Shown: positions 24,209-32,702, counted from the stretch's first letter. The stretch is DNA of 33,938 nt from CAYMWF01 sp964394085 [NCBI: uncultured Gemmatimonadota bacterium] (GCA_964394085.1 CAYMWF010000052.1:1-33938); one strand, 5' to 3'. Made by a program: numbers and translations. Notes: generated by a model from the sequence alone, not told the origin.

Positions 24209-25159
24209 GTGGCGGGCAGGGCTCAAACCAGGATCAGGCGCCTCCAGGAAAACATGAGATTGACCAGGCCTATCGTGGTGCTCGCCACAGGGGTCCTGGT
24301 GCCCGTTCTGCTCTCTTCGTCGGTGGGTATCATCGCCCTGGTAATGGGGAGGAGCACTCTCGACCTCATCCTCGGCGTTCTTTCGGTCTCCCTCGCCGCA
24401 GCCGCCATCGGTAGCGGCATCATCGTTACGGTCCTGCTCGGACGCAGGGCCCGGACCGCCCGCCTCCAGTCCGACCTCCTCGGCAACGTCACCCACGAGC
24501 TCAAGACTCCCCTGGCCGCCATCCGCATGTACGCCCAGACCCTCCAGATGGGACTGGTCGACGAGAATCCCGAATTATCGAAGAAGTGCGCGGATACGAT
24601 AACCAGGGAAAGCGAGTGGCTCGACGCGATGATCGAGCGGCTTCTCACCTGGCGGACCGCCGCCAAAGACAGGGACAACCTTGATTTTGTCGACGGCGCC
24701 ATCGATCGGCTTCTCGAGGAGACGGCCGCCCGGTTCAAAAGAATGCTGCCGCCGGAGGACGTGGATTTTCAAACCCGAATCGATACGCGTCTACCGGTCC
24801 GCCACGATCGCGGCGGAATCAATTCGATAGTCATCAATCTGCTTACCAATGCCTACAAGTACACAGGTACGAAAAAGGTTATTTCCCTTTCAGCGGAGGA
24901 TTATGAAGATCATGTCCTGATCACGGTCCGGGACAACGGAATCGGCATTCCAAGCAAGGAGCTGGCGAGGATATTCGAGCCTTTTCACCGTGTCGAATCC
25001 GGTAAGCTCAACGCGGCGGGAGCCGGGCTGGGTCTTGCCATCGTGGATTTTATGGTCAATGCTCATGCAGGTTCCTTCTCGGTGAATTCGACCCCCGGGA
25101 AGGGCAGCACATTTACCGTCAACCTGCCCGCCATGACAGGCAAGGAAGAGCGAACTTGA
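24209..25159 (+). CDS. Membrane sensor histidine kinase with minimal sensor region
   Basis: 316 residues, starting at GTG 24209 five bases after AAGGAGG. Two membrane spans (about 22-44 and 52-76) leave a very short outside loop, so it has no extracytoplasmic sensing domain of note. The phosphoacceptor is His96 in GNVTHELKTPLAAI. The ATPase domain has NLLTNAYKYTG (N box), DNGIGIP, FEPFHRV and GAGLGLAIV. Its stop overlaps the TTG start of the OmpR-type regulator (TTGA). Kinases of this size may sense within the membrane or through a partner. The radical SAM gene ends 32 bases upstream and may be co-transcribed. Confidence 0.92.
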   Translation: MAGRAQTRIRRLQENMRLTRPIVVLATGVLVPVLLSSSVGIIALVMGRSTLDLILGVLSVSLAAAAIGSGIIVTVLLGRRARTARLQSDLLGNVTHELKTPLAAIRMYAQTLQMGLVDENPELSKKCADTITRESEWLDAMIERLLTWRTAAKDRDNLDFVDGAIDRLLEETAARFKRMLPPEDVDFQTRIDTRLPVRHDRGGINSIVINLLTNAYKYTGTKKVISLSAEDYEDHVLITVRDNGIGIPSKELARIFEPFHRVESGKLNAAGAGLGLAIVDFMVNAHAGSFSVNSTPGKGSTFTVNLPAMTGKEERT

Positions 25160-25860
25160 AAAAGGGGAGCAGCCGGCCTGAAGAAACAATCCTGATCGTA
25201 GAGGACGACCATTCCCTGAGAGAGGGCCTGGCCATGAACCTGCGGCTCAGGGGTTACAAGGTCCTGACCGCATCGGACGGAGACGAAGGCATGCAGAAAG
25301 CGTTCGATACCCGTCCGGATCTGCTGATACTCGATATCAGGCTGCCCGGTTTTTCAGGGCTGGATATCCTGGACGAGCTGAGAGAGCGGGACGAGCCGGT
25401 GCCCGTCCTGATCCTTTCGGCGAGGGGCAGCGTGGATAACAAGATCGAAGGTTTGCGACTGGGGGCGGACGATTATCTCGGCAAACCGTTCGACCTCAAA
25501 GAACTATTCGCCCGGGTGGACGCGCTCCTGCGCCGGAGCAGAACCAACAGGATAGAGCAGCCGAACCTGGAATACGGCCCGGTTATTATAGACCCTGGTG
25601 CGCGCCGGGTGTTTTTGCGGGGAACCGAGGTGGAGCTGTCCGCCAAGGAATTCGACGTACTCTCTCTTCTGGCCCGCTCACCCGGCAGAATTTTTTCGAG
25701 GGAGACGATACTCGACCGGGTCTGGGGCTGGGGTTTCCAGGGAACGCCCCGCACGGTTGACAATTTCATCATGGCTTTACGGCGAAAACTGGAGGATAAT
25801 CCTTCCGAGCCCCGCCATATCCACACTGTTCGCCAGGTGGGGTACAGGCTGGATCCCTGA
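25156..25860 (+). CDS. OmpR/PhoB-family response regulator
   Basis: DNA-binding regulator of 234 residues. Receiver with IVEDDHSLREG, phosphoacceptor Asp60 in LLILDIRLPG, Ser in ILSARG, and Lys in YLGKPFDLKEL. The winged-helix domain (about 135-232) includes LSAKEFDVLSLLA, RVWGW, RTVDNFIMALRRKLE and the closing HTVRQVGYRL. TTG 25156 overlaps the kinase stop and has AAGGAAGAG upstream, so the pair is translationally coupled. Targets are unknown. Confidence 0.95.
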   Translation: MKKGSSRPEETILIVEDDHSLREGLAMNLRLRGYKVLTASDGDEGMQKAFDTRPDLLILDIRLPGFSGLDILDELRERDEPVPVLILSARGSVDNKIEGLRLGADDYLGKPFDLKELFARVDALLRRSRTNRIEQPNLEYGPVIIDPGARRVFLRGTEVELSAKEFDVLSLLARSPGRIFSRETILDRVWGWGFQGTPRTVDNFIMALRRKLEDNPSEPRHIHTVRQVGYRLDP

Positions 25861-25883
25861 CCAGAGCAGCAAAGGTGCAAATA

Positions 25884-26369
25884 ATGAAACGGCAGGAATA
25901 CGGGTCGGTTACCGAAGTCCTTGTACACATGCAGATAGTCGGAATTACCGGCCTTCGTGAATCTTTTATCCGGGCCGGGGAATCCGGCTTGACGGAGAAA
26001 GAATCGATTCTCGATTTCATTCTGACCGAGCTCGAACGGACGAATTATATTCCGCAAGAATCGATCGAAGAGTACAAAAAGACCCTGTGGCGCGAATTCA
26101 ACCGGAGCAGGGGAGAGGATATCCGGGAATTCTATTCCGAAATCGACGTGGTGGTCAGGGGTGAAGCCGGAGCCGAACGGGACAGTTTCGTGGAGATGCT
26201 GTTTTCGGTCTTTGCCGATTACGAGCTCAAACCCGTAGTAACATTTCATCCGCCGGAAGAAATAGGCCCGAATCCTCAACTGGTCATCGATGACGAGCTG
26301 GTTATCAAGGGTCTTCCCTCCAAAAAGAAGTTCAAGCTGGCAATCAGGAAGCGGATTTCCTACTGGTGA
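25884..26369 (+). CDS. Small protein with a cysteine-free thioredoxin-like C-terminus
   Basis: 161 residues from ATG 25884, which has AAAGG eight bases upstream; GTG 25875 overlaps that site. I do not recognise it as a named family. The N-terminal half (VGITGLRESFIRA, then ELERTNYIPQESIEEYKKTLW) looks like the small all-helical NYIP-type proteins found in anaerobes and arsenic or permease operons. The C-terminal half (PVVTFHP, PQLVIDDELVIKGLPSKKK) looks like the end of a thioredoxin/glutaredoxin-like fold, but there is no CxxC and no cysteine at all. It follows the regulator gene by 23 bases and ends at a strong terminator, so it is the last gene of that unit. Confidence 0.6.
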   Translation: MKRQEYGSVTEVLVHMQIVGITGLRESFIRAGESGLTEKESILDFILTELERTNYIPQESIEEYKKTLWREFNRSRGEDIREFYSEIDVVVRGEAGAERDSFVEMLFSVFADYELKPVVTFHPPEEIGPNPQLVIDDELVIKGLPSKKKFKLAIRKRISYW

Positions 26370-26412
26370 CCCGGCTGAAAAGGGTTTAAGGGCGGGTGCC
26401 GTCCTTGAGGTG

Positions 26413-26446
26413 AAACAACCCCCGCGGCGAACCGCGGGGGTTGTTT
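26413..26446. terminator. Strong bidirectional terminator, 15 bp perfect stem
   Basis: A perfect 15-base-pair stem runs from 26413 to 26446 around a CGAA tetraloop. The stem is AAACAACCCCCGCGG, and the right arm ends in TTGTTTG, so an A-rich side and a T-rich side exist on each strand. It lies between the convergent stops at 26369 and 26477 and can serve both genes. Confidence 0.9.
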
Positions 26447-26476
26447 GCTGTAATGAGATTTTACCGCCGCCGGCTT

Positions 26477-28576
26477 TTATTCCGGGGAGATGAACATGAG
26501 TTCATCCAGCTTCGTGCCGAAAAGCGGATCCGCGGTGGTTCCGTGGATATCCATGCAGCCTGCGTAGGACATCGACTCCATATCCATGAATCCGAGGAGC
26601 CCGCCGGTATCGTTCAGGAACATGATGATTCCCCCGGTGTCGTCCAGGAACATGATGAGCCCGCCCGTATCGTTCAGGAATTGCAGCAATCCGCCGGTAT
26701 CGTTCAGGAACTGGATCAATCCGCCGTTCCCGTCGAGAATCAGCAGGATGTCGTAGTCTTCCAGCAGTTCCGCGAGGGCGCCGGTATCGTCCAGGAACAT
26801 CAGCAGTCCTCCGGTATCGTTCAGGAACTGCAGCAGTCCGCCGGTGTCGTTCAGGAACTGGATGATTCCTCCCGCTCCGATGATATAATCTATCGGTCCT
26901 TCGGGAAACGAAAGGATCTCCGTAAGGTTATAGTCTTCGATCTCATAAACGGCGATGGTGTCGCTCGGCGGGTTCCATTCCACCATCGCGTACAGGTTCG
27001 TTTCCACGAAGCAGCTGTCGTTGACGCAGACGCTGTCGGGGGATTCCTGAATATAAACGAGCCTGTCGGGGAACTGGAGGATGAGGCCGACATAGCCGAA
27101 CGGCATCGATACGACCATATGGTCCTTTACATAACCGCACATTCGCTCCATCGGCTCTATACTGAGGTTCCCGAAAGATAAGAGAGCGTCCACCGGCTCC
27201 ACCATCCCGTAGCCGGTGTAGTCGTCGCAGCCGTCGGCCTCCATATCCCGGGCGGTCTGACAGATGGCATTCCGGACCACGTCGTCGTCCTCCGCGCCGA
27301 AAGCGAGAAGAAGCCCCGCCAGGGCCGAAACATGGGCCGCCGCCTGCGAGGTGCCGCACCCCAGCCAGTAACCGATATCCTCCGTGGGTTTCCCTCCGGC
27401 GAATGCGGTGGAGAGAATCGCGTCAGGCATCTCATCGCCGTTCCTGTCCTCGGTGTCTCCGCCCGGAGCCATGACATCCAGACCGGGCCCCCAGTTCGAG
27501 TAGGCGGATCGTTCCATGGGCTCCACACTGGAGTTCACCGCCCCCACGGCGATGCACTCGTTGAACCTGGCCGGATAACAGACTTCGGAAAGGCCGGCGT
27601 TTCCGGCGGAGGCCACCAGCACGACTCCCTTGTCGTATGCATCCTTGATCGACTGGTAGAGCGCTTCGCCCGGAACGAACCCGTTAGGGAATGAGACCGA
27701 CATGTTTATCACGTCGGCGCCGTTATCCGCGGCGAAATCGATCCCCTGGATCAAGCCGATGACGGTGCCTGATCCGTTGTTGTCGAGAATCTTTACCGGC
27801 ATAATAGCGCACCTGGGGGCGATACCCGAGATCCCTATCCCGTTCCCCAGAGCGGCGCAGACGATGCCTGCCATGTGAGTGCCGTGATTGTAATCATCGT
27901 TCGGGTGGTTGTCGTCATTGATGAAATCGTAGCCTTCCCTGAAAACAACCCCTTCGTAGTCTTCCATTTTAATGTATGTGTGGTATTCATCCCTGTAATC
28001 CTCATACGCTACGCCTGAATCGAGGATGGCGATTACCACGTCGCTTTCGCCGAGTTCATAAGGCCACAGATGGTTCGTGTCCATCATGTCCTGGCGCCAG
28101 AGGTTCCACTGGGTCCGGTAACTGGGATCCGGTTTGAAAAAATTGTCGCCGCCGCCCCTGCCTTCGCCGCCCGGCAAACGGGAAACAGAACAAATCGCAT
28201 TCGGCTCCACGGAGCGGATCCTTTTGTCGTTGCGGAGTGCCTTGATGATTACAGAAAGATCCGTCGAGCCGAATTTTTTGCGGATCTTTTTCAATTTTCT
28301 CGGGTTGAGGTTGAGGTGATACAGGCCCCTCTGGTTGTACTTCGATTTGAGCTCGAGATAATAATCTCCGAGCAGTCCTCTGAGGGCCTTCGATTCCGCT
28401 TTGTCGAGGGTGATCAGGAGTTCTCCATCTACAACGGGAATCAGCGCCCCGCCTTTTCCGAGCCTGCTTTCTACAATCCGGCTGGAATTTTCGAAAGTGG
28501 CTCCGGTTGCTGCCAGAGACAGAAGGAGCAAGGGAACCGCGAGCAAAGAGAGCCTGTTGACAGTGGTCGAATACAT
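26477..28576 (-). CDS. Secreted subtilase (S8) with ten-residue C-terminal repeats
   Basis: 699 residues. ATG 28576 has GGGAGG five bases upstream. Signal peptide (SLLAVPLLLLSLAATGA), inhibitor-type propeptide about 50-135 (ending IRSVEPNAI), then the peptidase domain: AILDSGVA (Asp186), NHGTHMAG (His231), SAGNAG (oxyanion region) and GCGTSQAAAH (Ser410). The triad is complete, so activity is likely. Residues about 475-565 form a linker with paired cysteines. Then ten units of about ten residues, of the form GG(L/I)(L/I)xFL(N/D)DT, run from about 569 to 665. A short tail with no known sorting signal ends the protein. Secretion by Sec is predicted. The repeat region matches no named domain that I know. 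Confidence 0.9.
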   Translation of the reverse strand: MYSTTVNRLSLLAVPLLLLSLAATGATFENSSRIVESRLGKGGALIPVVDGELLITLDKAESKALRGLLGDYYLELKSKYNQRGLYHLNLNPRKLKKIRKKFGSTDLSVIIKALRNDKRIRSVEPNAICSVSRLPGGEGRGGGDNFFKPDPSYRTQWNLWRQDMMDTNHLWPYELGESDVVIAILDSGVAYEDYRDEYHTYIKMEDYEGVVFREGYDFINDDNHPNDDYNHGTHMAGIVCAALGNGIGISGIAPRCAIMPVKILDNNGSGTVIGLIQGIDFAADNGADVINMSVSFPNGFVPGEALYQSIKDAYDKGVVLVASAGNAGLSEVCYPARFNECIAVGAVNSSVEPMERSAYSNWGPGLDVMAPGGDTEDRNGDEMPDAILSTAFAGGKPTEDIGYWLGCGTSQAAAHVSALAGLLLAFGAEDDDVVRNAICQTARDMEADGCDDYTGYGMVEPVDALLSFGNLSIEPMERMCGYVKDHMVVSMPFGYVGLILQFPDRLVYIQESPDSVCVNDSCFVETNLYAMVEWNPPSDTIAVYEIEDYNLTEILSFPEGPIDYIIGAGGIIQFLNDTGGLLQFLNDTGGLLMFLDDTGALAELLEDYDILLILDGNGGLIQFLNDTGGLLQFLNDTGGLIMFLDDTGGIIMFLNDTGGLLGFMDMESMSYAGCMDIHGTTADPLFGTKLDELMFISPE
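26582..26872 (-). repeat. Ten-unit 30 bp repeat encoding GGLLQFLNDT-type units
   Basis: Minus-strand coding repeat of about 30 bases, ten units. Units 1-3 and 6-8 follow the order Q-type, Q-type, M-type (GGIIQFLND, GGLLQFLND, GGLLMFLDD; then GGLIQFLND, GGLLQFLND, GGLIMFLDD). Units 4-5 are degenerate with a one-residue slip. This suggests that a 30-residue block was duplicated and the middle then decayed. Units 9 and 10 are GGIIMFLND and GGLLGFMD. Confidence 0.9.
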
Positions 28577-28849
28577 AAAAGCCTCCCGTTAATGAAACGA
28601 AAATCTGCATTTATATAATCTTCTCGTCAGCTCCCACTTTAAAATTTAATGAAATCCGATCAATTGCGCAAGGACCAATGCATTTTCTCGATCATGTAAT
28701 CGCATGATCCAGCAAAAGCTTAGGGTGAAATCCGTAATCCGGGTTGCGGGATCCGATTTTTCACGGTTATTATTCTCTGCCACGGCGGCGGATGTTGTTG
28801 TTCGTTTTTGCTGATTAACAACCATGCTGTCGACTGGCCGGAGGTTGTT
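28577..28849. other. Divergent gap between subtilase and msrBA
   Basis: No gene. GATCATG (28690-28696) and CATGATC (28703-28709) form a perfect 7-base inverted repeat with a 6-base spacer, placed about midway. A candidate msrBA promoter is TTGCGG (28744-28749), an 18-base gap, TATTAT (28768-28773, 5 of 6). The stretch next to the subtilase is AT-rich and contains TATATA, but no convincing -35 was found. Confidence 0.45.
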
Positions 28850-29806
28850 TTGATTGAATCGAGCCGTTTGACTCTGATCGGCTGTCTGGTAATTTTGATC
28901 CTTGTAGTCGGGCTCGAACCTGGCCTGTGTGATTCGATGTCGAAAGGGACCGGAATGGAACATAGAAAACTCACTGCCGCGGAAGAGCGGGTAATCGTTC
29001 ACAAAGGGACGGAAGCGCCGTTCAGCGGAGAATATTACCGGTTCGACGAAAAGGGTGTTTACTCCTGCAGGAGATGCGGTGCTCCGTTGTACAGATCCGA
29101 GAGCAAGTTCGATTCGGGCTGCGGGTGGCCCGGTTTCGACGATGAGATTGCCGGCGCCGTGCTGCATAAGCCCGACGCGGATGGCGTAAGAACCGAAATC
29201 GTTTGTAATGCGTGCGGAGGTCATCTGGGGCACCTGTTTACCGGGGAGGGTTTTACAGATAAGAACATACGCCATTGCGTCAATTCGATCTCACTCGAAT
29301 TTACCGCTGATGAACCTCGAAAGCGGACGGAGCGGGCGATTTTCGCCGGCGGCTGCTTCTGGGGGATTGAACATTATTTCAGGCGGGAAGAAGGTGTGAT
29401 ATCCACCCGTTCCGGATATACCGGCGGTTCCCGGGATAATCCCTCTTACAGCGAAGTCTGTGCCGGCGGCACGGGCCACGCCGAAGCGGTCGAGGTGATT
29501 TTCGATCCGGAGCTGACTTCTTTTGAAAAACTCGCCAGGCTTTTTTTCGAAATACATGATCCGACCCAGGTGAACCGCCAGGGACCGGACATCGGCGATC
29601 AGTACAGGTCGGCCGTGTTCTACTCCGGCGAATCTCAGAAACAGACAATCGAGAAGCTTATGGGGCTGCTGACTTCAAAAGGCTTCGAAGTTGCCACCGA
29701 GCTGATCGAGGCGGGAGAATTCTGGGAAGCGGAGCCGTATCACCAGGACTACTACGAAAAAACCGGCAGGGAGCCTTACTGTCATATCCGCGTCAAGAGG
29801 TTCTGA
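28850..29806 (+). CDS. msrBA: Exported methionine sulfoxide reductase MsrB-MsrA fusion
   Basis: 318 residues, repairing both epimers of methionine sulfoxide. TTG 28850 is chosen because GGAGG ends five bases before it and a hydrophobic export segment follows (LTLIGCLVILILVVG). Starting at an internal ATG (MSKGTG) would give a cytosolic form. MsrB comes first: zinc cysteines Cys73/Cys76 (CRRC) and Cys119/Cys122 (CNAC), catalytic Cys143 in RHCVNS. MsrA follows with GGCFWG (catalytic Cys169) and the family block GYTGG. Thus all catalytic residues are present. The 3' end overlaps the convergent pgi gene by 14 bases. An exported MsrBA would protect envelope proteins, including the secreted proteases nearby. 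Confidence 0.93.
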   Translation: MIESSRLTLIGCLVILILVVGLEPGLCDSMSKGTGMEHRKLTAAEERVIVHKGTEAPFSGEYYRFDEKGVYSCRRCGAPLYRSESKFDSGCGWPGFDDEIAGAVLHKPDADGVRTEIVCNACGGHLGHLFTGEGFTDKNIRHCVNSISLEFTADEPRKRTERAIFAGGCFWGIEHYFRREEGVISTRSGYTGGSRDNPSYSEVCAGGTGHAEAVEVIFDPELTSFEKLARLFFEIHDPTQVNRQGPDIGDQYRSAVFYSGESQKQTIEKLMGLLTSKGFEVATELIEAGEFWEAEPYHQDYYEKTGREPYCHIRVKRF

Positions 29807-31454
29807 CGAGGCGGAGGATGCCGCGGGCATTCCCGGTTCCGAGAAAAAAGCGGATGACGGGCCGGCCGGCTTCAGAGAGTGCTTTCGCGTCTCCCAGCGC
29901 CTGCGCTGCTTTCAATATACCGAACGAAATGGATGAGCTGCTCGACCCGGGTTCATCGGGTATCTCCAGGTCGATTTTTTCATCGGCGACAAGCTGAATG
30001 AATAACCCTCTTCCCGCATCACCCTTGTGCAGCTGACCGGTGGAATGAAGGTATCTCGGTCCGTAACCGACCGTGACGGGGTTTCCAGTAATCCCGGTGA
30101 TTTCCGCTCGCAGGATATCCAGGGCCCGGTCTGTTTCGCGGGTTTCGTGAAGATACGCCTGGATAGCGACATACGAAGCCGGTCCGGCGTTTTTGAGAAA
30201 TTCCGCCAGCCTCTCCGGAGACGGCTCCTCTTCTTCTCCTTCCGGAAGTGAACCGGTTGCGGAATATTCGGATGTCATTTTCCCGGCCTGGACCTTTGCC
30301 GCCTCGACATCCGGCTGATCGAACGGATTTATGCCGAGCTGAAAACCCGCTGCGGCGGTTGCCATTTCCCAGAAAAAGAACAACCCGCCGATGTCGTGGA
30401 TATCCTCCATATTCAGCCGTATCACCGGAAAACCGGAGGCGATTAGAGAATCGACCAGGCTGTCGTTGGAAGCATCCCCGTCCATCCTCAGGTTGATGAA
30501 TATCCTGTCGTCTCCATAGCCGTCGGGGGAGAGCGGCGATTCTCCGATCACCGGCAGTATCCCGGTCTGATTTTTTCCCGTGCTTTCGGCGATCAGCTGT
30601 TCCACCCAGTCCCCGAAGCCGGAGATCTCCTGCGAGATCACAAAGGTCGCCTTATCCCGTCCGAGCCGGGCGGCCTTTCCAAGAAAAGCTCCGGCGAGGA
30701 TCGAAGGCTCGATACCGGCCTTTCCTCCTTTTTCGACTCCCGGCCGGGGAATGACCCCTTCCGCCCGTTCGAGAAGCCTGTCCAGGTCGATGCCCAGGAA
30801 GGCCGCGGGGGCCAGGCCGAAGAAGGAGAGGGCCGAGAACCGCCCCCCGATGTCGGGATCGTTCAGGAGCGTTTCGCGAAAACCGAGACGGCGCGCCGTA
30901 TCCTCCAGGCTGCTTCCCGGGTCCGTAATCGCGATGAAATGCCCGCCCGTCTTTGCTTCACCCAGAGCGTCCCGGGTGCGATTGTAGAAAAATTTGAAGA
31001 GGGAGGCTGTTTCTATTGTTCCGCCTGATTTCGTGGAGACGAGATACAGGGTGCGCTCCGGATCGAGCTTTCCGGCGAATTCGGCGATGGTTTCGGGCAC
31101 CGTGCTGTCCAGTACCGAAAGATCGAGGCAGCCTTCTGAAATACCGAATGTGTTACGGAAGACTTCGGCCGCCAGGCTGGAACCGCCCATTCCGAGCAGC
31201 AGAACATGAGTCAGGCCGTCTCTGCGAATACCATCCGCAATCTCCCGAAGCCGGCCTGTCTGTTCCTTCATTGCATTTACCGAATGCAGCCAGCCCAGGC
31301 GATTGGCGATTTCATCCGGTTCCGGTCGCCACAGGGTGTAGTCGTGTTCGAGGATGCGGGGCAGTACCCGTGAAGAAACGACGGATTTTTTAATCCGTTC
31401 GAGTTCTTCACCCGCCGTTCCGGGGAATATTTCGAACCGGGGATATTGCGTCAC
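29793..31454 (-). CDS. pgi: Glucose-6-phosphate isomerase (Tal-Pgi type)
   Basis: Converts glucose 6-phosphate to fructose 6-phosphate. 553 residues, starting at GTG 31454, which overlaps the tal stop (GTGA); AGGA lies seven bases upstream. GMGGSSLAAEVF forms the first sugar-phosphate site, STKSGGT the second SIS-domain motif, and SQEISGFGDWVEQL belongs to the C-terminal SIS domain. The length and sequence resemble the isomerase half of the bifunctional transaldolase/phosphoglucose isomerase proteins rather than short archaeal forms. The 3' end overlaps msrBA by 14 bases on the opposite strand. It is translationally coupled to tal. Confidence 0.92.
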   Translation of the reverse strand: MTQYPRFEIFPGTAGEELERIKKSVVSSRVLPRILEHDYTLWRPEPDEIANRLGWLHSVNAMKEQTGRLREIADGIRRDGLTHVLLLGMGGSSLAAEVFRNTFGISEGCLDLSVLDSTVPETIAEFAGKLDPERTLYLVSTKSGGTIETASLFKFFYNRTRDALGEAKTGGHFIAITDPGSSLEDTARRLGFRETLLNDPDIGGRFSALSFFGLAPAAFLGIDLDRLLERAEGVIPRPGVEKGGKAGIEPSILAGAFLGKAARLGRDKATFVISQEISGFGDWVEQLIAESTGKNQTGILPVIGESPLSPDGYGDDRIFINLRMDGDASNDSLVDSLIASGFPVIRLNMEDIHDIGGLFFFWEMATAAAGFQLGINPFDQPDVEAAKVQAGKMTSEYSATGSLPEGEEEEPSPERLAEFLKNAGPASYVAIQAYLHETRETDRALDILRAEITGITGNPVTVGYGPRYLHSTGQLHKGDAGRGLFIQLVADEKIDLEIPDEPGSSSSSISFGILKAAQALGDAKALSEAGRPVIRFFLGTGNARGILRLVRTS

Positions 31455-32539
31455 AGAATTTTCCTGCGTTTGCTTTCGATGCCGGCATGGAGATCTTCGA
31501 AGGCCCGTGCGAAGGCGTCGACGCCTTTCTCCAGGAGATTCTCCATAATCGTATCGATATCTATGCCCAGCTCTTCGATCTTTTTCAACCTGGCGTTCGC
31601 CTCATCAACGTTTTTCGTCACGGTCGGCCCGACCTCGCCCTTCGCTATGAATGCCGAGAGGGTGGCTGGCGGAAGAGTGTTCACCGTATCGGGTCCGATA
31701 AGCGTATCTACGTAAAGCGTATCGCTGTAAGCCGGATTTTTTGTGCCGGTACTGGCCCAGAGCGGCCGCTGGACCCTGGCGCCTTTTTCAGCAAGCCGGG
31801 AGAACCTTTCACCGGAGAAGATCCGCAGATAGGCGTTGTAAACGAGCTTCGAGTGCGCAACCGCAATCGTTCCGGGGAGATCTCCGGCATCCTTGCCTTC
31901 CAGTTCGATATCCACGTCGGTATCGATCCGGCTGACGAAACAGGATGCGACGGATGCCGGTCCGCCGCCCCGTCCGCCCGTCCGGAAAAAACGCTCGAGG
32001 CCCGTGAGGTACGCTTCCGCGGCAGCTTCATATTGCGCAAGGGAGAATATCAGGGTGACGTTTACATTGATTCCACCTGCTATAAGATCTTCGATCGCCG
32101 GTAAACCCGCCCGGGTCGCCGGCACTTTGATCATAACGTTCGGGCGGTCGAGTTCCGTGAAAAGACGGGTCGCTTCGCTTAAGGTTTTGGTTTGATCGTT
32201 TGCATAGGCGGGATCAACCTCGATACTGACATAACCGTCTCCGCCGCCGGTCGAGTCGTATACCGGCCGCAGCAGGTCCGCTGCTTCGCGGATATCGGCG
32301 AAGGCGAGGGCTTCATAGATCTCTTTGGCCTGTCCGCCTTCCGCCGCGAGAGCCTTGATCCTGTCATCATAATCGGCGGTTTCCGCGATAGCGGCTTTAA
32401 AGATGGACGGGTTCGAGGTGACCCCGGTGACACCATCCCCGATGAGCCTTTCGAGCTCGCCGGAATCGATGATGGCCCGGCTGATGTAATCGAGCCAGAC
32501 AGCCTGGCCCTGCTCGGCCAGTTTCTTGATATTGTTCAT
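31451..32539 (-). CDS. tal: Transaldolase
   Basis: Transfers a three-carbon dihydroxyacetone unit between sugar phosphates in the pentose phosphate pathway. 362 residues. The Schiff-base lysine is Lys138 in VMIKVPAT. GVTSNPSIF and ASTGTKNPAYSD are family motifs, typical of the longer subfamily 2 (about 360-370 residues). AAGGA lies six bases before ATG 32539. It is the first gene of a two-gene operon with pgi (4-base overlap). Together with rpiB in this window it covers much of the non-oxidative pentose route. Regulation may involve the palindrome at 32685-32699. Confidence 0.95.
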   Translation of the reverse strand: MNNIKKLAEQGQAVWLDYISRAIIDSGELERLIGDGVTGVTSNPSIFKAAIAETADYDDRIKALAAEGGQAKEIYEALAFADIREAADLLRPVYDSTGGGDGYVSIEVDPAYANDQTKTLSEATRLFTELDRPNVMIKVPATRAGLPAIEDLIAGGINVNVTLIFSLAQYEAAAEAYLTGLERFFRTGGRGGGPASVASCFVSRIDTDVDIELEGKDAGDLPGTIAVAHSKLVYNAYLRIFSGERFSRLAEKGARVQRPLWASTGTKNPAYSDTLYVDTLIGPDTVNTLPPATLSAFIAKGEVGPTVTKNVDEANARLKKIEELGIDIDTIMENLLEKGVDAFARAFEDLHAGIESKRRKIL

Positions 32540-32552
32540 GCCCTTTCCTTTT

Positions 32553-32606
32553 CTTGCGGTGCTCCGCTTCTTCAGCCGTTCCGCTGCTTGCGGGGTTCCG
32601 CTTCTT
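32553..32606. repeat. Short direct repeat upstream of tal
   Basis: CTTGCGGTGCTCCGCTTCTT (32553-32572) recurs at 32587-32606 with 18 of 20 matches, a period of 34 bases. A third partial TGCTCCGCT follows at 32611. It lies in the leader of the tal-pgi transcript, and its role is unknown. Confidence 0.6.
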
Positions 32607-32684
32607 GAAATGCTCCGCTAGAATAACCGTAATCCTCCAGGCATCTTGCCGGCTGTAATCCTTCGGAGCCGGGTCTGAACGGGA

Positions 32685-32702
32685 AATCCTGACAGGATTA
32701 TA
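32685..32702 (-). promoter_or_regulatory. Candidate tal-pgi promoter and operator palindrome
   Basis: A consensus TATAAT on the minus strand (32702-32697) is immediately followed by AATCCTGACAGGATT (32685-32699), a palindrome with 7-base arms, overlapping it by three bases. No good -35 is found. The start of tal lies about 150 bases downstream, so the leader would be long and would contain the direct repeat at 32553-32606. The remainder of the 295-base gap shows no gene. Confidence 0.45.

Noticed and set aside
26441-27181. 246-codon plus-strand frame with its own repeat (IVQE-type) opposite the subtilase
   Set aside because: The repeat is just the complement of the FLND coding repeat; no ribosome site and no signal of selection in this frame.
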